From Pseudonocardia sp. (GTDB lineage: Bacteria; Actinomycetota; Actinomycetes; Mycobacteriales; Pseudonocardiaceae): a DNA stretch of 64,000 nt. Location: positions 46,031 to 110,030 of the forward strand of contig NZ_JAODNI010000206.1 in assembly GCF_025465255.1 (NCBI RefSeq). Direction: 5' to 3'. Both the position numbers and the translations under genes were made by a program. Below, one piece after another: positions 43,735-51,157 of the stretch (its first letter is position 1; every line of letters begins with the position of its first letter). The notes under the pieces are model-generated. The model saw only the letters and a list, made by a program, of their open reading frames with translations. It did not search any database and was not told the origin of the DNA.

Positions 43735-45165
43735 TCAGACGTCGTAGTACAGGGCGAACTCGTAGGGGTGCGGGCGAAGACGCAGCGGGTCGATCTCGTT
43801 CTCCCGCTTGTGGGCGATCCAGGTCTCGATGAGGTCCGGGGTGAACACGCCGCCGTCGAGCAGGTAGTCGTGGTCCTCCTCGAGCCGGTCGATGACCGCG
43901 TCGAGGCTGGCCGGGACCTGCGCGATGTCCTTGAGCTCCTCCGGCGGGAGCTCGTAGAGGTCCTTGTCGATCGGGGCCGCGGGCTCCGTCTTGTTCTTGA
44001 TCCCGTCCAGGCCGGCCATCATCATCGCGGCGAACGCCAGGTACGGGTTGCCGGACGAGTCCGGGCAGCGGAACTCGAGGCGCTTGGCCTTCGGGTTGTT
44101 GCCCGTCAGCGGGATCCGGATGCAGGCGGAGCGGTTCCGGGCCGAGTAGACCAGGTTGACCGGGGCCTCGAAGCCGGGGACCAGGCGGTGGTAGGAGTTC
44201 ACCGTCGGGTTGGTGAACGCCAGCAGCGACGGCGCGTGGTGCAGGATGCCGCCGATGTAGTAGCGCGCCAGGTCCGACAGGCCGCCGTAGCCGGCCTCGT
44301 CGTGGAACAGCGGCACGCCGTCCTTCCACAGCGACTGGTGGGCGTGCATGCCCGAGCCGTTGTCACCGAAGAGGGGCTTCGGCATGAAGGTGACGGTCTT
44401 GCCGGCGTGCCAGGCGGTGTTCTTGATGATGTACTTGAAGAGCATCACGTCGTCTGCGGAGTGCAGCAGCGTGTTGAACTTGTAGTTGATCTCGGCCTGG
44501 CCGGCGGTGCCCACCTCGTGGTGGCCGCGCTCCAGCTCGAACCCACTGTTGATCAGGTTCGTGGCCATGTCGTCACGCAGGTCCGCGTAGTGGTCGACCG
44601 GCGGGACCGGGAAGTAGCCACCCTTGAAGGGGACCTTGTAGCCCAGGTTGCCGCCGGCCTCCTCGCGGCCGGTGTTCCACCAGCCCTCGACGGAGTCGAT
44701 GTGGCTGTACTGCTGGTGCGGGTCCGACCCGAACCGAACCGAGTCGAAGATGTAGAACTCGGCCTCGGCACCGAAGTAGCAGGTGTCCGCGATGCCGGAG
44801 GCGGCGAGGTACTCCTCGGCCTTGCGGGCGACGTTCCGTGGGTCACGGCTGTAGGGCTCGCCGGTGATCGGGTCGTGCACGAAGAAGTTCATGTTGAGCG
44901 TCTTGTGCTTGCGAAACGGGTCCAGGCGGGCCGTGGCGGGGTCCGGGAACAGCGCCATGTCCGACTCGTTGATCGCCTGGAAACCGCGGACGGACGAACC
45001 GTCGAACGCGATGCCACTGTCGATGAAGTCCTGATCGAACGCCGTGGCGGGGACGGTGAGGTGCTGCATGACGCCGGGCAGGTCGCAGAACCTGATGTCG
45101 ACGTACTCGACCTTCTCGTCCGAGATGTACTTGAGTACCTCTTCGGAGTTGCTGAACACGCTCAC
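43735..45165 (-). CDS. glnA: Glutamine synthetase type I-beta, GlnA1
   Basis: Main ammonium-assimilating enzyme, making glutamine from glutamate, ammonia and ATP as a dodecamer. The 476 residues include FDGSSVRGFQAINESDM, the metal and ATP sites (FGAEAEFYIF, RGHHEVGTAGQAEINYKF, GMHAHQSLWKDG), and RSACIRIPLTG. Tyr404 in DKDLYELPPEE is the adenylylation site used by GlnE. The 25-residue insertion of the beta subtype is present. The GTG start (CAC at 45163-45165) follows GGAG. A four-half-site GlnR-like box lies 50-87 bp upstream. The gene stands 10.4 kb from glnE, unlike in mycobacteria. Confidence 0.96.
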   Translation of the reverse strand: MSVFSNSEEVLKYISDEKVEYVDIRFCDLPGVMQHLTVPATAFDQDFIDSGIAFDGSSVRGFQAINESDMALFPDPATARLDPFRKHKTLNMNFFVHDPITGEPYSRDPRNVARKAEEYLAASGIADTCYFGAEAEFYIFDSVRFGSDPHQQYSHIDSVEGWWNTGREEAGGNLGYKVPFKGGYFPVPPVDHYADLRDDMATNLINSGFELERGHHEVGTAGQAEINYKFNTLLHSADDVMLFKYIIKNTAWHAGKTVTFMPKPLFGDNGSGMHAHQSLWKDGVPLFHDEAGYGGLSDLARYYIGGILHHAPSLLAFTNPTVNSYHRLVPGFEAPVNLVYSARNRSACIRIPLTGNNPKAKRLEFRCPDSSGNPYLAFAAMMMAGLDGIKNKTEPAAPIDKDLYELPPEELKDIAQVPASLDAVIDRLEEDHDYLLDGGVFTPDLIETWIAHKRENEIDPLRLRPHPYEFALYYDV

Positions 45166-45214
45166 TGGCTCCTTCGTTCGGTCTTCACGATCGTGGCGAC
45201 GCTATGACCGTGCT

Positions 45215-45252
45215 GTTGCCCGTCGGTCACTTGTGTGTTTCACAGGCGTTAA
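45215..45252 (-). promoter_or_regulatory. Four-half-site GlnR-like operator of glnA1
   Basis: Minus strand reads TTAAC-n6-GAAAC-n6-GTGAC-n6-GCAAC (45252 down to 45215), matching the actinobacterial GlnR a1-b1-a2-b2 pattern with exact six-base spacers. It lies between glnA1 (start 45165) and the divergent RDD gene (start 45302). Confidence 0.8.
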
Positions 45253-45288
45253 CGGGCCGGTGCAGAGGTGCTTGTCACTCAGGCCGCA

Positions 45289-45294
45289 TAGGCT
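45289..45294 (+). promoter_or_regulatory. -10-like TAGGCT, leaderless start of RDD gene
   Basis: TAGGCT ends seven bases before ATG 45302 and decides that start among several in-frame candidates. Confidence 0.55.
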
Positions 45295-45301
45295 AGAGCC
45301 C

Positions 45302-45772
45302 ATGGCCCGCTGGCACGAGTCCTGGCTCCCCGGATCACCCGTCGATCCGGACACACCCGCTGCGGACGGCCACCCCGGGGCGAAGTTCGGCCTGCCTCGG
45401 GAAGGCGTGGGGGCGACCGTCGGCTTCGGCCGCCGGCTCGGCGGGGTCGCGATCGACTGGATGATCGCCTACGCCCTCGCCCTCTTCTTCTCGGGCCTCG
45501 ACGCGCTCGGCTCCTCGAGCCTCGGCTGGACCGTCTGGCTGGTCTGGTTCGCGCTCACCGCCCTGCCCACGGCGATCTTCGGCATGACGCCCGGGATGGT
45601 CGCGCTGGGGATGCGGGTCGCCCGGGTGGACATGGCCCCGCTGGTGGGACTGCCGCGGGCGCTGCTGCGGACATTGCTGCTGGGGATCGTGGTGCCCCCG
45701 ATCGTCCGGGACGACGACGGGCGGGGCTGGCACGACCGCGCCACCAGGACGATCGTGATCCGCACCCGCTGA
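45302..45772 (+). CDS. RDD-domain membrane protein
   Basis: A 156-residue protein with a soluble N-terminus (SWLPGSPVDPDTPAAD) and an RDD domain: FGRRLGGVAIDWMIAYALALFF supplies the Arg and Asp of the family name, and two further helices follow (WTVWLVWFALTALPTAIFGM and a final one with LLRTLLLGIVVPPIV). It ends in a charged WHDRATRTIVIRTR, the canonical second Asp/Arg cluster. Mycobacterial Rv2219A occupies the same place beside glnA1. Some RDD proteins are cation antiporters; this one is unassigned. Confidence 0.88.
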   Translation: MARWHESWLPGSPVDPDTPAADGHPGAKFGLPREGVGATVGFGRRLGGVAIDWMIAYALALFFSGLDALGSSSLGWTVWLVWFALTALPTAIFGMTPGMVALGMRVARVDMAPLVGLPRALLRTLLLGIVVPPIVRDDDGRGWHDRATRTIVIRTR

Positions 45773-45810
45773 GCCTCTGCGGCGCTTGGGTCGGCCGGCG
45801 GCTTCCCGGT

Positions 45811-45857
45811 GCTTGAGTGGCTCAAGCGTCAGGCAACGCTGCTCGAGCCACTCGAGC
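45811..45857. repeat. 47-bp inverted-repeat unit, copy R1
   Basis: A 17-13-17 layout: left arm GCTTGAGTGGCTCAAGC, 13-base spacer, right arm GCTCGAGCCACTCGAGC (two mismatches between arms; each arm is itself a 7-bp palindrome). The stop codon of the DUF559-like gene (45829-45831) lies inside the unit. Confidence 0.85.
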
Positions 45858-46821
45858 GGCGGGCATCGGGGCGCCACAGCTCCGTCCGTACCCGAGGCCG
45901 TGGGCTGCGGGCCGCGTTCGCGTGGGCGCGCATCAGCTCGTCGAGTACCTCGGCCCGCTCGGTCCGCAGCCGCGACGGTCTCGTGTGGATCACCGGTATG
46001 CCTTCCGCGGCGAAGCCGGACTGCCGGCGGGTGTCCCGGTCGTGGGCCTCGGGGTCGAGGTGCCATTCCCGGGAGTCGATCTCCCAGACGAGGCCGATGT
46101 CGTCCCACCAGGCGTCGGCGACCCCGATCAGCCGCCCGTCGGCACGTCGGACCCCGACGTTCCACTGCGGCGCGGGCAGCCCGCTACGGAGGACGAGGCG
46201 GCGGGCCCACGCCTCGGCTGTCGAGCGGACGCCGTCCGTGACCTCCTCGAGCACACTGCGGGCGAGCGCGGTGTAGGGCCGCTGGACCTGGGCCAGTTCG
46301 ATCGCGAGCTCCGCCGGCGTGCAGAGGCCGCGCTGGATCGCGCCGGCGAACAACGCCCGCACCGCGTCAGCCTCACACAACGGCACTGTGGCGTCGACGA
46401 GTGCGCGTGCGACCGGAGCGAGCGGCAGGCCGTCCCGCACGACCGGGACGGGCATCCGGCGGGTCCGGATCACGATGAAGAGGGTGGTGCCGCTGACCTG
46501 GCGCTCGTTCGGAACCAGGAGATGCAGCCGGTCGTCCGGTGGCAGGCCCCGGATGCCGTACAACCGCGCCGCCGCGACCCCGGTGATCACGCATGGGTCC
46601 CCGCAGCGGAGGAGCGCGGCGCGGGCTCGTTGCCGAGGGGTGATCTGGCCGTCGGAGAGGACGATGATGCCGCGGACCGGGGATCGCCACGGCCCGCCGG
46701 CCTGGCAGGCGCGAGTGATTGCGGACGCGGACAGACCGACGTCGAGGAGATCCTTCCGGGTCGCGACGCCGGCGGGGAAGAGCGCGCGGAGACGGTCACG
46801 GTCGGCTCGGGAGAGACGCAT
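45829..46821 (-). CDS. AbiEi-like/DUF559-type protein (N-terminal winged helix, C-terminal Vsr-like nuclease fold)
   Basis: A 330-residue protein of a large actinobacterial family annotated as DUF559 or AbiEi-antitoxin-like. The N-terminal part (LSRADRDRLRALFPAGVATR, ACQAGGPWRSPVRGIIVL) looks like an AbiEi winged helix. The C-terminal part has PD-(D/E)xK-like elements: GVADAWWDDIGLVWEIDSREWH and DRDTRRQSGFAAEGIPVIHTRP. ATG 46821 is preferred; ATG 46839 would add six residues. No toxin partner (AbiEii) is adjacent, so a toxin-antitoxin role is not supported. Both sides are flanked by 47-bp inverted repeats (R1 at the 3' end, R2 and R3 upstream), and it interrupts the RDD-DUF4191 neighbour pair. 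Confidence 0.75.
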   Translation of the reverse strand: MRLSRADRDRLRALFPAGVATRKDLLDVGLSASAITRACQAGGPWRSPVRGIIVLSDGQITPRQRARAALLRCGDPCVITGVAAARLYGIRGLPPDDRLHLLVPNERQVSGTTLFIVIRTRRMPVPVVRDGLPLAPVARALVDATVPLCEADAVRALFAGAIQRGLCTPAELAIELAQVQRPYTALARSVLEEVTDGVRSTAEAWARRLVLRSGLPAPQWNVGVRRADGRLIGVADAWWDDIGLVWEIDSREWHLDPEAHDRDTRRQSGFAAEGIPVIHTRPSRLRTERAEVLDELMRAHANAARSPRPRVRTELWRPDARRSSGSSSVA

Positions 46822-46953
46822 GAGCCCAGCGTCGGGCATTCCGGGCGGAAGCCGTGACGATCTCCCCGAGGCCTGTGGACAACTTCGTTCCGAACGCCCG
46901 GAGAAGGCCTCATGTGGACAACTCGGCTGCACCGGGCCGGTGGAGACGGCGGC

Positions 46954-47000
46954 GCTCGAGAGGCTCAGGCAGCGCAGAGTGGCGCTTGAGCCACTCGAGC
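46954..47000. repeat. 47-bp inverted-repeat unit, copy R2
   Basis: Same 17-13-17 layout; right arm GCTTGAGCCACTCGAGC identical to that of R3, left arm with three mismatches against it. Confidence 0.85.
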
Positions 47001-47025
47001 GGCGGATCGGAGACCGGCCTCCGCC

Positions 47026-47072
47026 GCTCGAGTGGCTCAAGCAGCGCTCGTTGACGCTTGAGCCACTCGAGC
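47026..47072. repeat. 47-bp inverted-repeat unit, copy R3 (perfect arms)
   Basis: Left arm GCTCGAGTGGCTCAAGC and right arm GCTTGAGCCACTCGAGC are exact reverse complements with a 13-base spacer. It lies 26 bp after R2 and 30 bp before the DUF4191 stop. Confidence 0.88.
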
Positions 47073-47101
47073 ACCACCGGCCCCGCGGCCGCCCGACGCG
47101 G

Positions 47102-47830
47102 TCAGCGGCGGCGGACCGTCCTCTGGACGCTTCGCATCTTCGCCCCCGGGGGCAGCGGGCCCTTCGGCATCGCCGCCGCTCGCGAGCCCAGGGAGTTGAG
47201 CCTCGCCTCGAGGCTGTCCATCTCGTTCGCGTTGATGTTGCGCGGGAGCTTCATCAGGTGGCGCTGCAGCGCCTTGAGGGGGATCTGGCCCTCCTCGTTG
47301 CCGACGCTGATGTCGTAGATCGGGGTCTTGCCGGCGACCCGCGCGGTGCGCTTCTTCTCCTGCGCGATCAGGCTCTTCACCCGGTGCGGGGCGCCCTCGG
47401 CGACCAGGATGATGCCCGGCCGGCCGATCACGCGGTGCACGGCGTCGAGGTGCGTGGTGCCCGCGACGCCCTGGGTGACCCGCCACTGCCCGCGCAGGTT
47501 GTCCAGCGCCCAGCCCGCCGCACCCGGCTGCCCGTCCGCCTTCTTGTAGACCGACGACTGCACCCGCCGCCCGAAGATACTGAACGCCGCCAGCGCGCCG
47601 ATGACGACGCCGAACGGAAGGAAGATCCATTCGAGGTCGAAGATCAGGCCGATGCCGAAGGCCACGACGACGGCGAGCACCAGCACGCCGATCATCAGCG
47701 GGAGCAGCGCCTTGTCGTCCTTGCGCTGCATCTGGAAGGCCTGCCAGATCTGCGAGCGGCGCTCCTTGGAGGCCGCTCGCTTCTCCGCCTTCAGGCGCTT
47801 CTGTGTTTCCTTGTCGGGCTTGCCGGCCAT
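47102..47830 (-). CDS. DUF4191 membrane protein (Rv2219-like)
   Basis: A 242-residue protein: a basic N-terminus (KRLKAEKRAASKERRSQIW), two adjacent transmembrane helices at about 43-85 (LLPLMIGVLVLAVVVAFGIG, then IFLPFGVVIGALAAFSIFG), and a soluble C-terminal domain (about 95-242) with a basic tail. It matches the conserved protein next to lipA in mycobacteria. Function unknown. The ATG at 47830 has TATCCT on the minus strand (rc 47838-47843) seven bases upstream, giving a leaderless start independent of lipA. Confidence 0.87.
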   Translation of the reverse strand: MAGKPDKETQKRLKAEKRAASKERRSQIWQAFQMQRKDDKALLPLMIGVLVLAVVVAFGIGLIFDLEWIFLPFGVVIGALAAFSIFGRRVQSSVYKKADGQPGAAGWALDNLRGQWRVTQGVAGTTHLDAVHRVIGRPGIILVAEGAPHRVKSLIAQEKKRTARVAGKTPIYDISVGNEEGQIPLKALQRHLMKLPRNINANEMDSLEARLNSLGSRAAAMPKGPLPPGAKMRSVQRTVRRR

Positions 47831-47837
47831 GTGGGCC

Positions 47838-47843
47838 AGGATA
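47838..47843 (-). promoter_or_regulatory. -10-like TATCCT, leaderless start of DUF4191 gene
   Basis: Minus-strand TATCCT ends seven bases before the ATG at 47830, in the 17-bp gap after the lipA stop. Confidence 0.5.
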
Positions 47844-47847
47844 CGGC

Positions 47848-48852
47848 CTAACCGTGCGCGAGCAACGAGCGCGCCTCCTGGGCCGCCGCACCCTCCGACG
47901 CCAGGTGCGCCAGGTTCGGCGAGAGCTCCTCGCCGCGGTGCGCGACGGTCTGCGCGTACAGCCGCCCGGCCCGGTACGACGACCGCACCAGCGGCCCGGC
48001 CATGACGCCTGCGAAGCCCATCTTCTCGGCCGCGTCGGAGTGTTCGACGAACTCCTCCGGCTTCACCCAGCGCTCGACGGGGTGGTGGCGCTTCGACGGC
48101 CGCAGGTACTGCGTGATGGTGATGATCTCGCAGCCGGCGTCGTGGAGGTCCTGCAGCGCGGCGGTGACCTCCTCGGGGGTCTCGCCCATGCCGAGGATCA
48201 GGTTCGACTTGGTGACGAGCCCCGCCGCCCGAGCCTTGGTGATCACGTCGAGGGAACGCCCGTAACGGAACGCCGGGCGGATCCGCTTGAAGATCCGCGG
48301 GACCGTCTCCAGGTTGTGCGCGAGCACCTCGGGGCGGGAGCCGAACACCTCGTCGAGCTGCACGTCGATCGAGTTGAAGTCCGGGATCAGCAGCTCGACG
48401 CCCGTGCCCGGGTTCAGCGTGTGGATCTGGCGGACCGTCTCGGCGTAGAGCCAGGCGCCGCCGTCGGGCAGGTCGTCCCGGGCCACGCCGGTGACGGTCG
48501 AGTACCGCAGGCCCATCGTCTGCACGGACTCCGCGACCCGCCGCGGCTCGTCGCGGTCCAGGTCGGCGGGCTTGCCGGTGTCGATCTGGCAGAAGTCGCA
48601 CCGCCGCGTGCACTGCTCACCGCCGATGAGGAAGGTGGCCTCGCGGTCCTCCCAGCATTCGTAGATGTTGGGGCAGCCCGCCTCCTCGCACACCGTGTGC
48701 AGGCCGCCGGAGCGGACCAGTCCCTTGAGCTCGGTGTACTGCGGGCCGGTCTTCGCCTTCGTCCGGATCCACGCCGGCTTCCGCTCGATCGGGGTCTCGC
48801 TGTTGCGGACCTCGAGGCGGAGCATCTTGCGACCTTCGGGTGCGACCGTCAC
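47848..48852 (-). CDS. lipA: Lipoyl synthase
   Basis: Radical-SAM enzyme that inserts two sulfurs into protein-bound octanoate to give the lipoyl cofactor. The 334 residues hold the auxiliary cluster cysteines Cys55, Cys60, Cys66 (CEEAGCPNIYEC) and the radical-SAM cysteines Cys81, Cys85, Cys88 (CTRRCDFC). Later segments (GVARDDLPDGGAWLYAETVR, NLILGMGETPEEV, YLRPSKRHHPVERW) are standard. The start GTG at 48852 lies seven bases after minus-strand TAGCCT (rc 48860-48865); the TAG of that hexamer is also the stop codon of the upstream SDR gene. lipB lies nearby, and sucB, which carries the lipoyl domains, is 4.3 kb away. Confidence 0.96.
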   Translation of the reverse strand: MTVAPEGRKMLRLEVRNSETPIERKPAWIRTKAKTGPQYTELKGLVRSGGLHTVCEEAGCPNIYECWEDREATFLIGGEQCTRRCDFCQIDTGKPADLDRDEPRRVAESVQTMGLRYSTVTGVARDDLPDGGAWLYAETVRQIHTLNPGTGVELLIPDFNSIDVQLDEVFGSRPEVLAHNLETVPRIFKRIRPAFRYGRSLDVITKARAAGLVTKSNLILGMGETPEEVTAALQDLHDAGCEIITITQYLRPSKRHHPVERWVKPEEFVEHSDAAEKMGFAGVMAGPLVRSSYRAGRLYAQTVAHRGEELSPNLAHLASEGAAAQEARSLLAHG

Positions 48853-48859
48853 GCCGTAC

Positions 48860-48865
48860 AGGCTA
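48860..48865 (-). promoter_or_regulatory. -10-like TAGCCT of lipA overlapping the upstream stop codon
   Basis: TAGCCT (minus strand) ends seven bases before the lipA GTG. Its TAG (rc CTA at 48863-48865) is the stop codon of the SDR gene. Confidence 0.5.
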
Positions 48866-49786
48866 CGCGGCGGGATCGGGCCGGACCGACGTGAGATCGG
48901 CCGTTACCGCCCAGAGGGACCGCGCGGTTCCCGGGTCCTGCGCGGCGGCACTCCGCCGGGCGGGCGCGGGGAAGCCCCGGGTCTCGGCCGGACCGCCGGG
49001 GCCGATGTAGTCCCCTCCCCTCACGCCGTCGGCGAACCCGGCGTTGAGCTGGGGAAGTACCCCGCGCTCGACGCTCTGGGTCGTCAGCGCGTTGAACGGC
49101 CCGGCGAGCATCCCGGCGAGCCGGCCACGCCGGCGCAGCGAGTTGCCGAGCAGCTGGGTGTTCGTGAGCCCGGGATGCGCGGCGACGGAGATCACCGGAT
49201 CACCCGCGGCCCGCAACCGCCGGTCCAGCTCGGCGGCGAAGAGCAGGTCCGCGAGCTTCGACGCGCTGTAGGCCCGGTCCGGGCGGTACGCGCGGCGCTC
49301 CCAGTTCAGGTCGTCGAGGTCGAGCGACCCGCCCTGGTGCGCGAGGCTGGCCAGCACCACCACCCGCGACGGCCGGTCGGCGGTCCCCGCGGCCCGCAGT
49401 GCCGGCATGAGCAGCCAGGTCAGCGCGGCGTGTCCGAGATGGTTCGTGCCGATCTGCAGCTCGAACCCGTCGACCGTCCTCAGGTACGGCGTCCCCATCA
49501 CGCCCGCGTTGTTCATCAGCACGTCCAGCCTGTCGCCGGTGCGCTCGCGGACCTCGGCGGCCGCCTTACGGACCGACGACAGATCGGCCAGATCCAGCTC
49601 GACGACCTCGACGCCGTCGGGTGCCACCGCGCGCCCGCGGGCGGTGTCCCGCGCGGTCATCAGCACCCGCGCGCCGGTCCGGGCCAGCGCGCGGACCGAC
49701 GCCTCGCCGAGCCCGGACGTCGCGCCCGTGACGAGCACCGTCCGTCCGGTGAGATCGGGCAGGTCTGCGGTCGTCCAACGGTTCAT
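48863..49786 (-). CDS. Short-chain dehydrogenase/reductase (retinol-dehydrogenase/protochlorophyllide-reductase-like)
   Basis: A 307-residue NADP-type SDR. Rossmann motif TGATSGLG (about 20-27), NNAGVMG, and the catalytic YSASK in RAYSASKLADLLFAAEL; the Ser-bearing strand is VVVLASLAHQGG. The extended C-terminal lid (GPFNALTTQSVERGVLPQL) resembles the retinol-dehydrogenase/light-dependent reductase-like branch. ATG at 49786 with minus-strand TAGCCT eight bases upstream. It is divergent from the F420 oxidoreductase gene and reads toward lipA. Substrate unknown. Confidence 0.88.
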   Translation of the reverse strand: MNRWTTADLPDLTGRTVLVTGATSGLGEASVRALARTGARVLMTARDTARGRAVAPDGVEVVELDLADLSSVRKAAAEVRERTGDRLDVLMNNAGVMGTPYLRTVDGFELQIGTNHLGHAALTWLLMPALRAAGTADRPSRVVVLASLAHQGGSLDLDDLNWERRAYRPDRAYSASKLADLLFAAELDRRLRAAGDPVISVAAHPGLTNTQLLGNSLRRRGRLAGMLAGPFNALTTQSVERGVLPQLNAGFADGVRGGDYIGPGGPAETRGFPAPARRSAAAQDPGTARSLWAVTADLTSVRPDPAA

Positions 49787-49794
49787 GGCCACCC

Positions 49795-49804
49795 AGGCTA
49801 GCGT
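49795..49804. promoter_or_regulatory. Overlapping divergent -10 elements (AGGCTAGCGT)
   Basis: Minus-strand TAGCCT (49800-49795) serves the SDR gene and plus-strand TAGCGT (49799-49804) serves the LLM gene. The two hexamers share two bases, so only one promoter can presumably be occupied at a time. Confidence 0.5.
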
Positions 49805-49810
49805 GGCCAC

Positions 49811-50743
49811 GTGGACCTCCGGATCTTCACAGAACCTCAGCAGGGCGCCTACTACGACGATCTCCTCCGGGTGGCGCGGGCGGCCGAGGACAGCGGCTAC
49901 GACGCGTTCTTCCGCTCGGACCATTTCCTCGCGATGGGCGACGCCAGCGGCGAGCCCGGTCCGACGGACGCCTGGATCACCCTCGCCGGCCTGGCCCGGG
50001 AGACGTCCCGGATCAGGCTCGGCACGCTCGTCACCTCGGCGACGTTCCGGAATCCCGGACCGCTCGCCATCGCCGTCGCGCAGGTGGACCAGATGTCGGG
50101 CGGGCGCGTCGAGCTCGGCCTGGGCGGGGGGTGGTTCGAGGCCGAGCACAAGGCCTACGGCCTGCCGTTCCCGCCGCTGGCTGAGCGGTTCGAGATCCTC
50201 GCCGAGCAGCTCGAGGTGATCACCGGGCTGTGGCGTACGCTGCCGGGCGATCGGTTCAACTTCGCCGGGAAGCACTACACCGTCACGGACTCCCCGGCGC
50301 TGCCCAAGCCGGTGCAGCAGCCCGCACCGCCCGTGATCGTCGGCGGACACGGCAAGAAGAAGACGCCCGCCCTCGCGGCCCGGTTCGCGGACGAGTTCAA
50401 TGTCGCGTTCTCGTCGGTGGACGAGGCGGCCGCGCAGTTCGGGCGGGTCGACGCGGCATGCGCCGAGATCGGCCGGGACCCGCAGGAGATCGTCCGCTCG
50501 GTCGCGCAGGTGATCTGCGTGGGTCGCGACGACGCGGAGGTCGCGCGGCGGGCGCTGGTCCTGGGCCGCGAGGTCGACGAGCTGCGGGAGAACGGCCTGG
50601 CCGGGACCCCTGCAGAGGTCGTCGACAAGCTGGGCACCTGGCGGGACCGGACCGGTGCCACCCGCGTCTACCTGCAGCTCCTGGACCTGGCGGACATCGA
50701 CCAGGTCGAGCTCGTCGCATCGGAGGTCCTCCCGAACCTGTGA
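49811..50743 (+). CDS. LLM-class F420-dependent oxidoreductase
   Basis: A 310-residue luciferase-like TIM-barrel enzyme. Family segments: SGYDAFFRSDHFLAMGD (F420/flavin region), TSRIRLGTLVTSATFRNPG, GGRVELGLGGGWFEAEH, and PVIVGGHGKKKTPALAARFADEFN. Members use coenzyme F420 for hydride transfer; the substrate is unknown. GTG 49811 lies six bases after TAGCGT. The stop codon (50741-50743) is inside palindrome copy B2. Confidence 0.9.
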   Translation: MDLRIFTEPQQGAYYDDLLRVARAAEDSGYDAFFRSDHFLAMGDASGEPGPTDAWITLAGLARETSRIRLGTLVTSATFRNPGPLAIAVAQVDQMSGGRVELGLGGGWFEAEHKAYGLPFPPLAERFEILAEQLEVITGLWRTLPGDRFNFAGKHYTVTDSPALPKPVQQPAPPVIVGGHGKKKTPALAARFADEFNVAFSSVDEAAAQFGRVDAACAEIGRDPQEIVRSVAQVICVGRDDAEVARRALVLGREVDELRENGLAGTPAEVVDKLGTWRDRTGATRVYLQLLDLADIDQVELVASEVLPNL

Positions 50744-50808
50744 GCAGGAAACCTCGCTAGAACGAGGTTCCACGCGCACAACCCGAGGTGAGCTGCGGAA
50801 ACGGTCAC
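50740..50808. repeat. Dispersed 3'-end palindrome copy B2 with tail
   Basis: 40-bp palindrome 50740-50779 (inner ACCTCGCTAGAACGAGGT) plus a 29-bp tail (50780-50808) nearly identical to that of B3. It contains the LLM gene stop codon. Confidence 0.85.
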
Positions 50809-51157
50809 GCGCGGAACTGGCCCGGCACGTCCGCCGCGGCCGTCAGCAGGACCAGCGCCGGGACCACCGCCTTGCCGTCGACCCGGTGGGCGAGCACAGC
50901 CGTGCGCGGCTCGTCGTCCGCGCGTGAACCGCGGTCAAGGCGGTCGTGGACGCGGAGGACCCGATCGGGCTCCTGGCCTCCGGCGCCCCCGCGAACGAGT
51001 ACGACCCGGAGATCCGTGACCCCGTGAAGTTGGTCGCGTCCGGTGAACGCCGGACGCGCGGAGCTGGGCCGCTCCTCCGACGTGGATCCGCGGATCGTGC
51101 GGGAAGCCCGGTCGTGCGCGGAAAACCTCGCCCGGGCGACGTTTCCGCGCACAGGCC
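50744..51157. other. 414-bp gene-poor stretch with two palindromes and possible gene remnants
   Basis: No intact gene. After copy B2 (ending 50808) the minus strand 50805-50930 reads a gene-like C-terminus (AVLAHRVDGKAVVPALVLLT, then a stop at 50805). The plus strand 50947-51030 reads VDAEDPIGLLASG and NEYDPEIRDPVKLV, which resembles a small actinobacterial motif protein. Both lack recognisable starts. Copy A3 (51114-51152) closes the stretch. It is probably decayed DNA between repeats. Confidence 0.5.
51114..51152. repeat. Dispersed 3'-end palindrome copy A3
   Basis: 39-bp imperfect palindrome with outer arms GTGCGCGGAAA/TTTCCGCGCAC, ending five bases before the lipB stop (51158-51160). A likely terminator of lipB. 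Confidence 0.85.

Noticed and set aside
45829..46821. Toxin-antitoxin or defence system built on the AbiEi-like gene
   Set aside because: No AbiEii-type nucleotidyltransferase toxin or other defence gene is adjacent; neighbours are housekeeping lipoate/glutamine genes.
46950..47080. Peptide-like frames through the 47-bp repeats (LEPLERR, LEWLK patterns)
   Set aside because: They arise from the repeat arms in any open frame, have no ribosome site or independent start, and the arms are conserved as inverted DNA rather than as protein.
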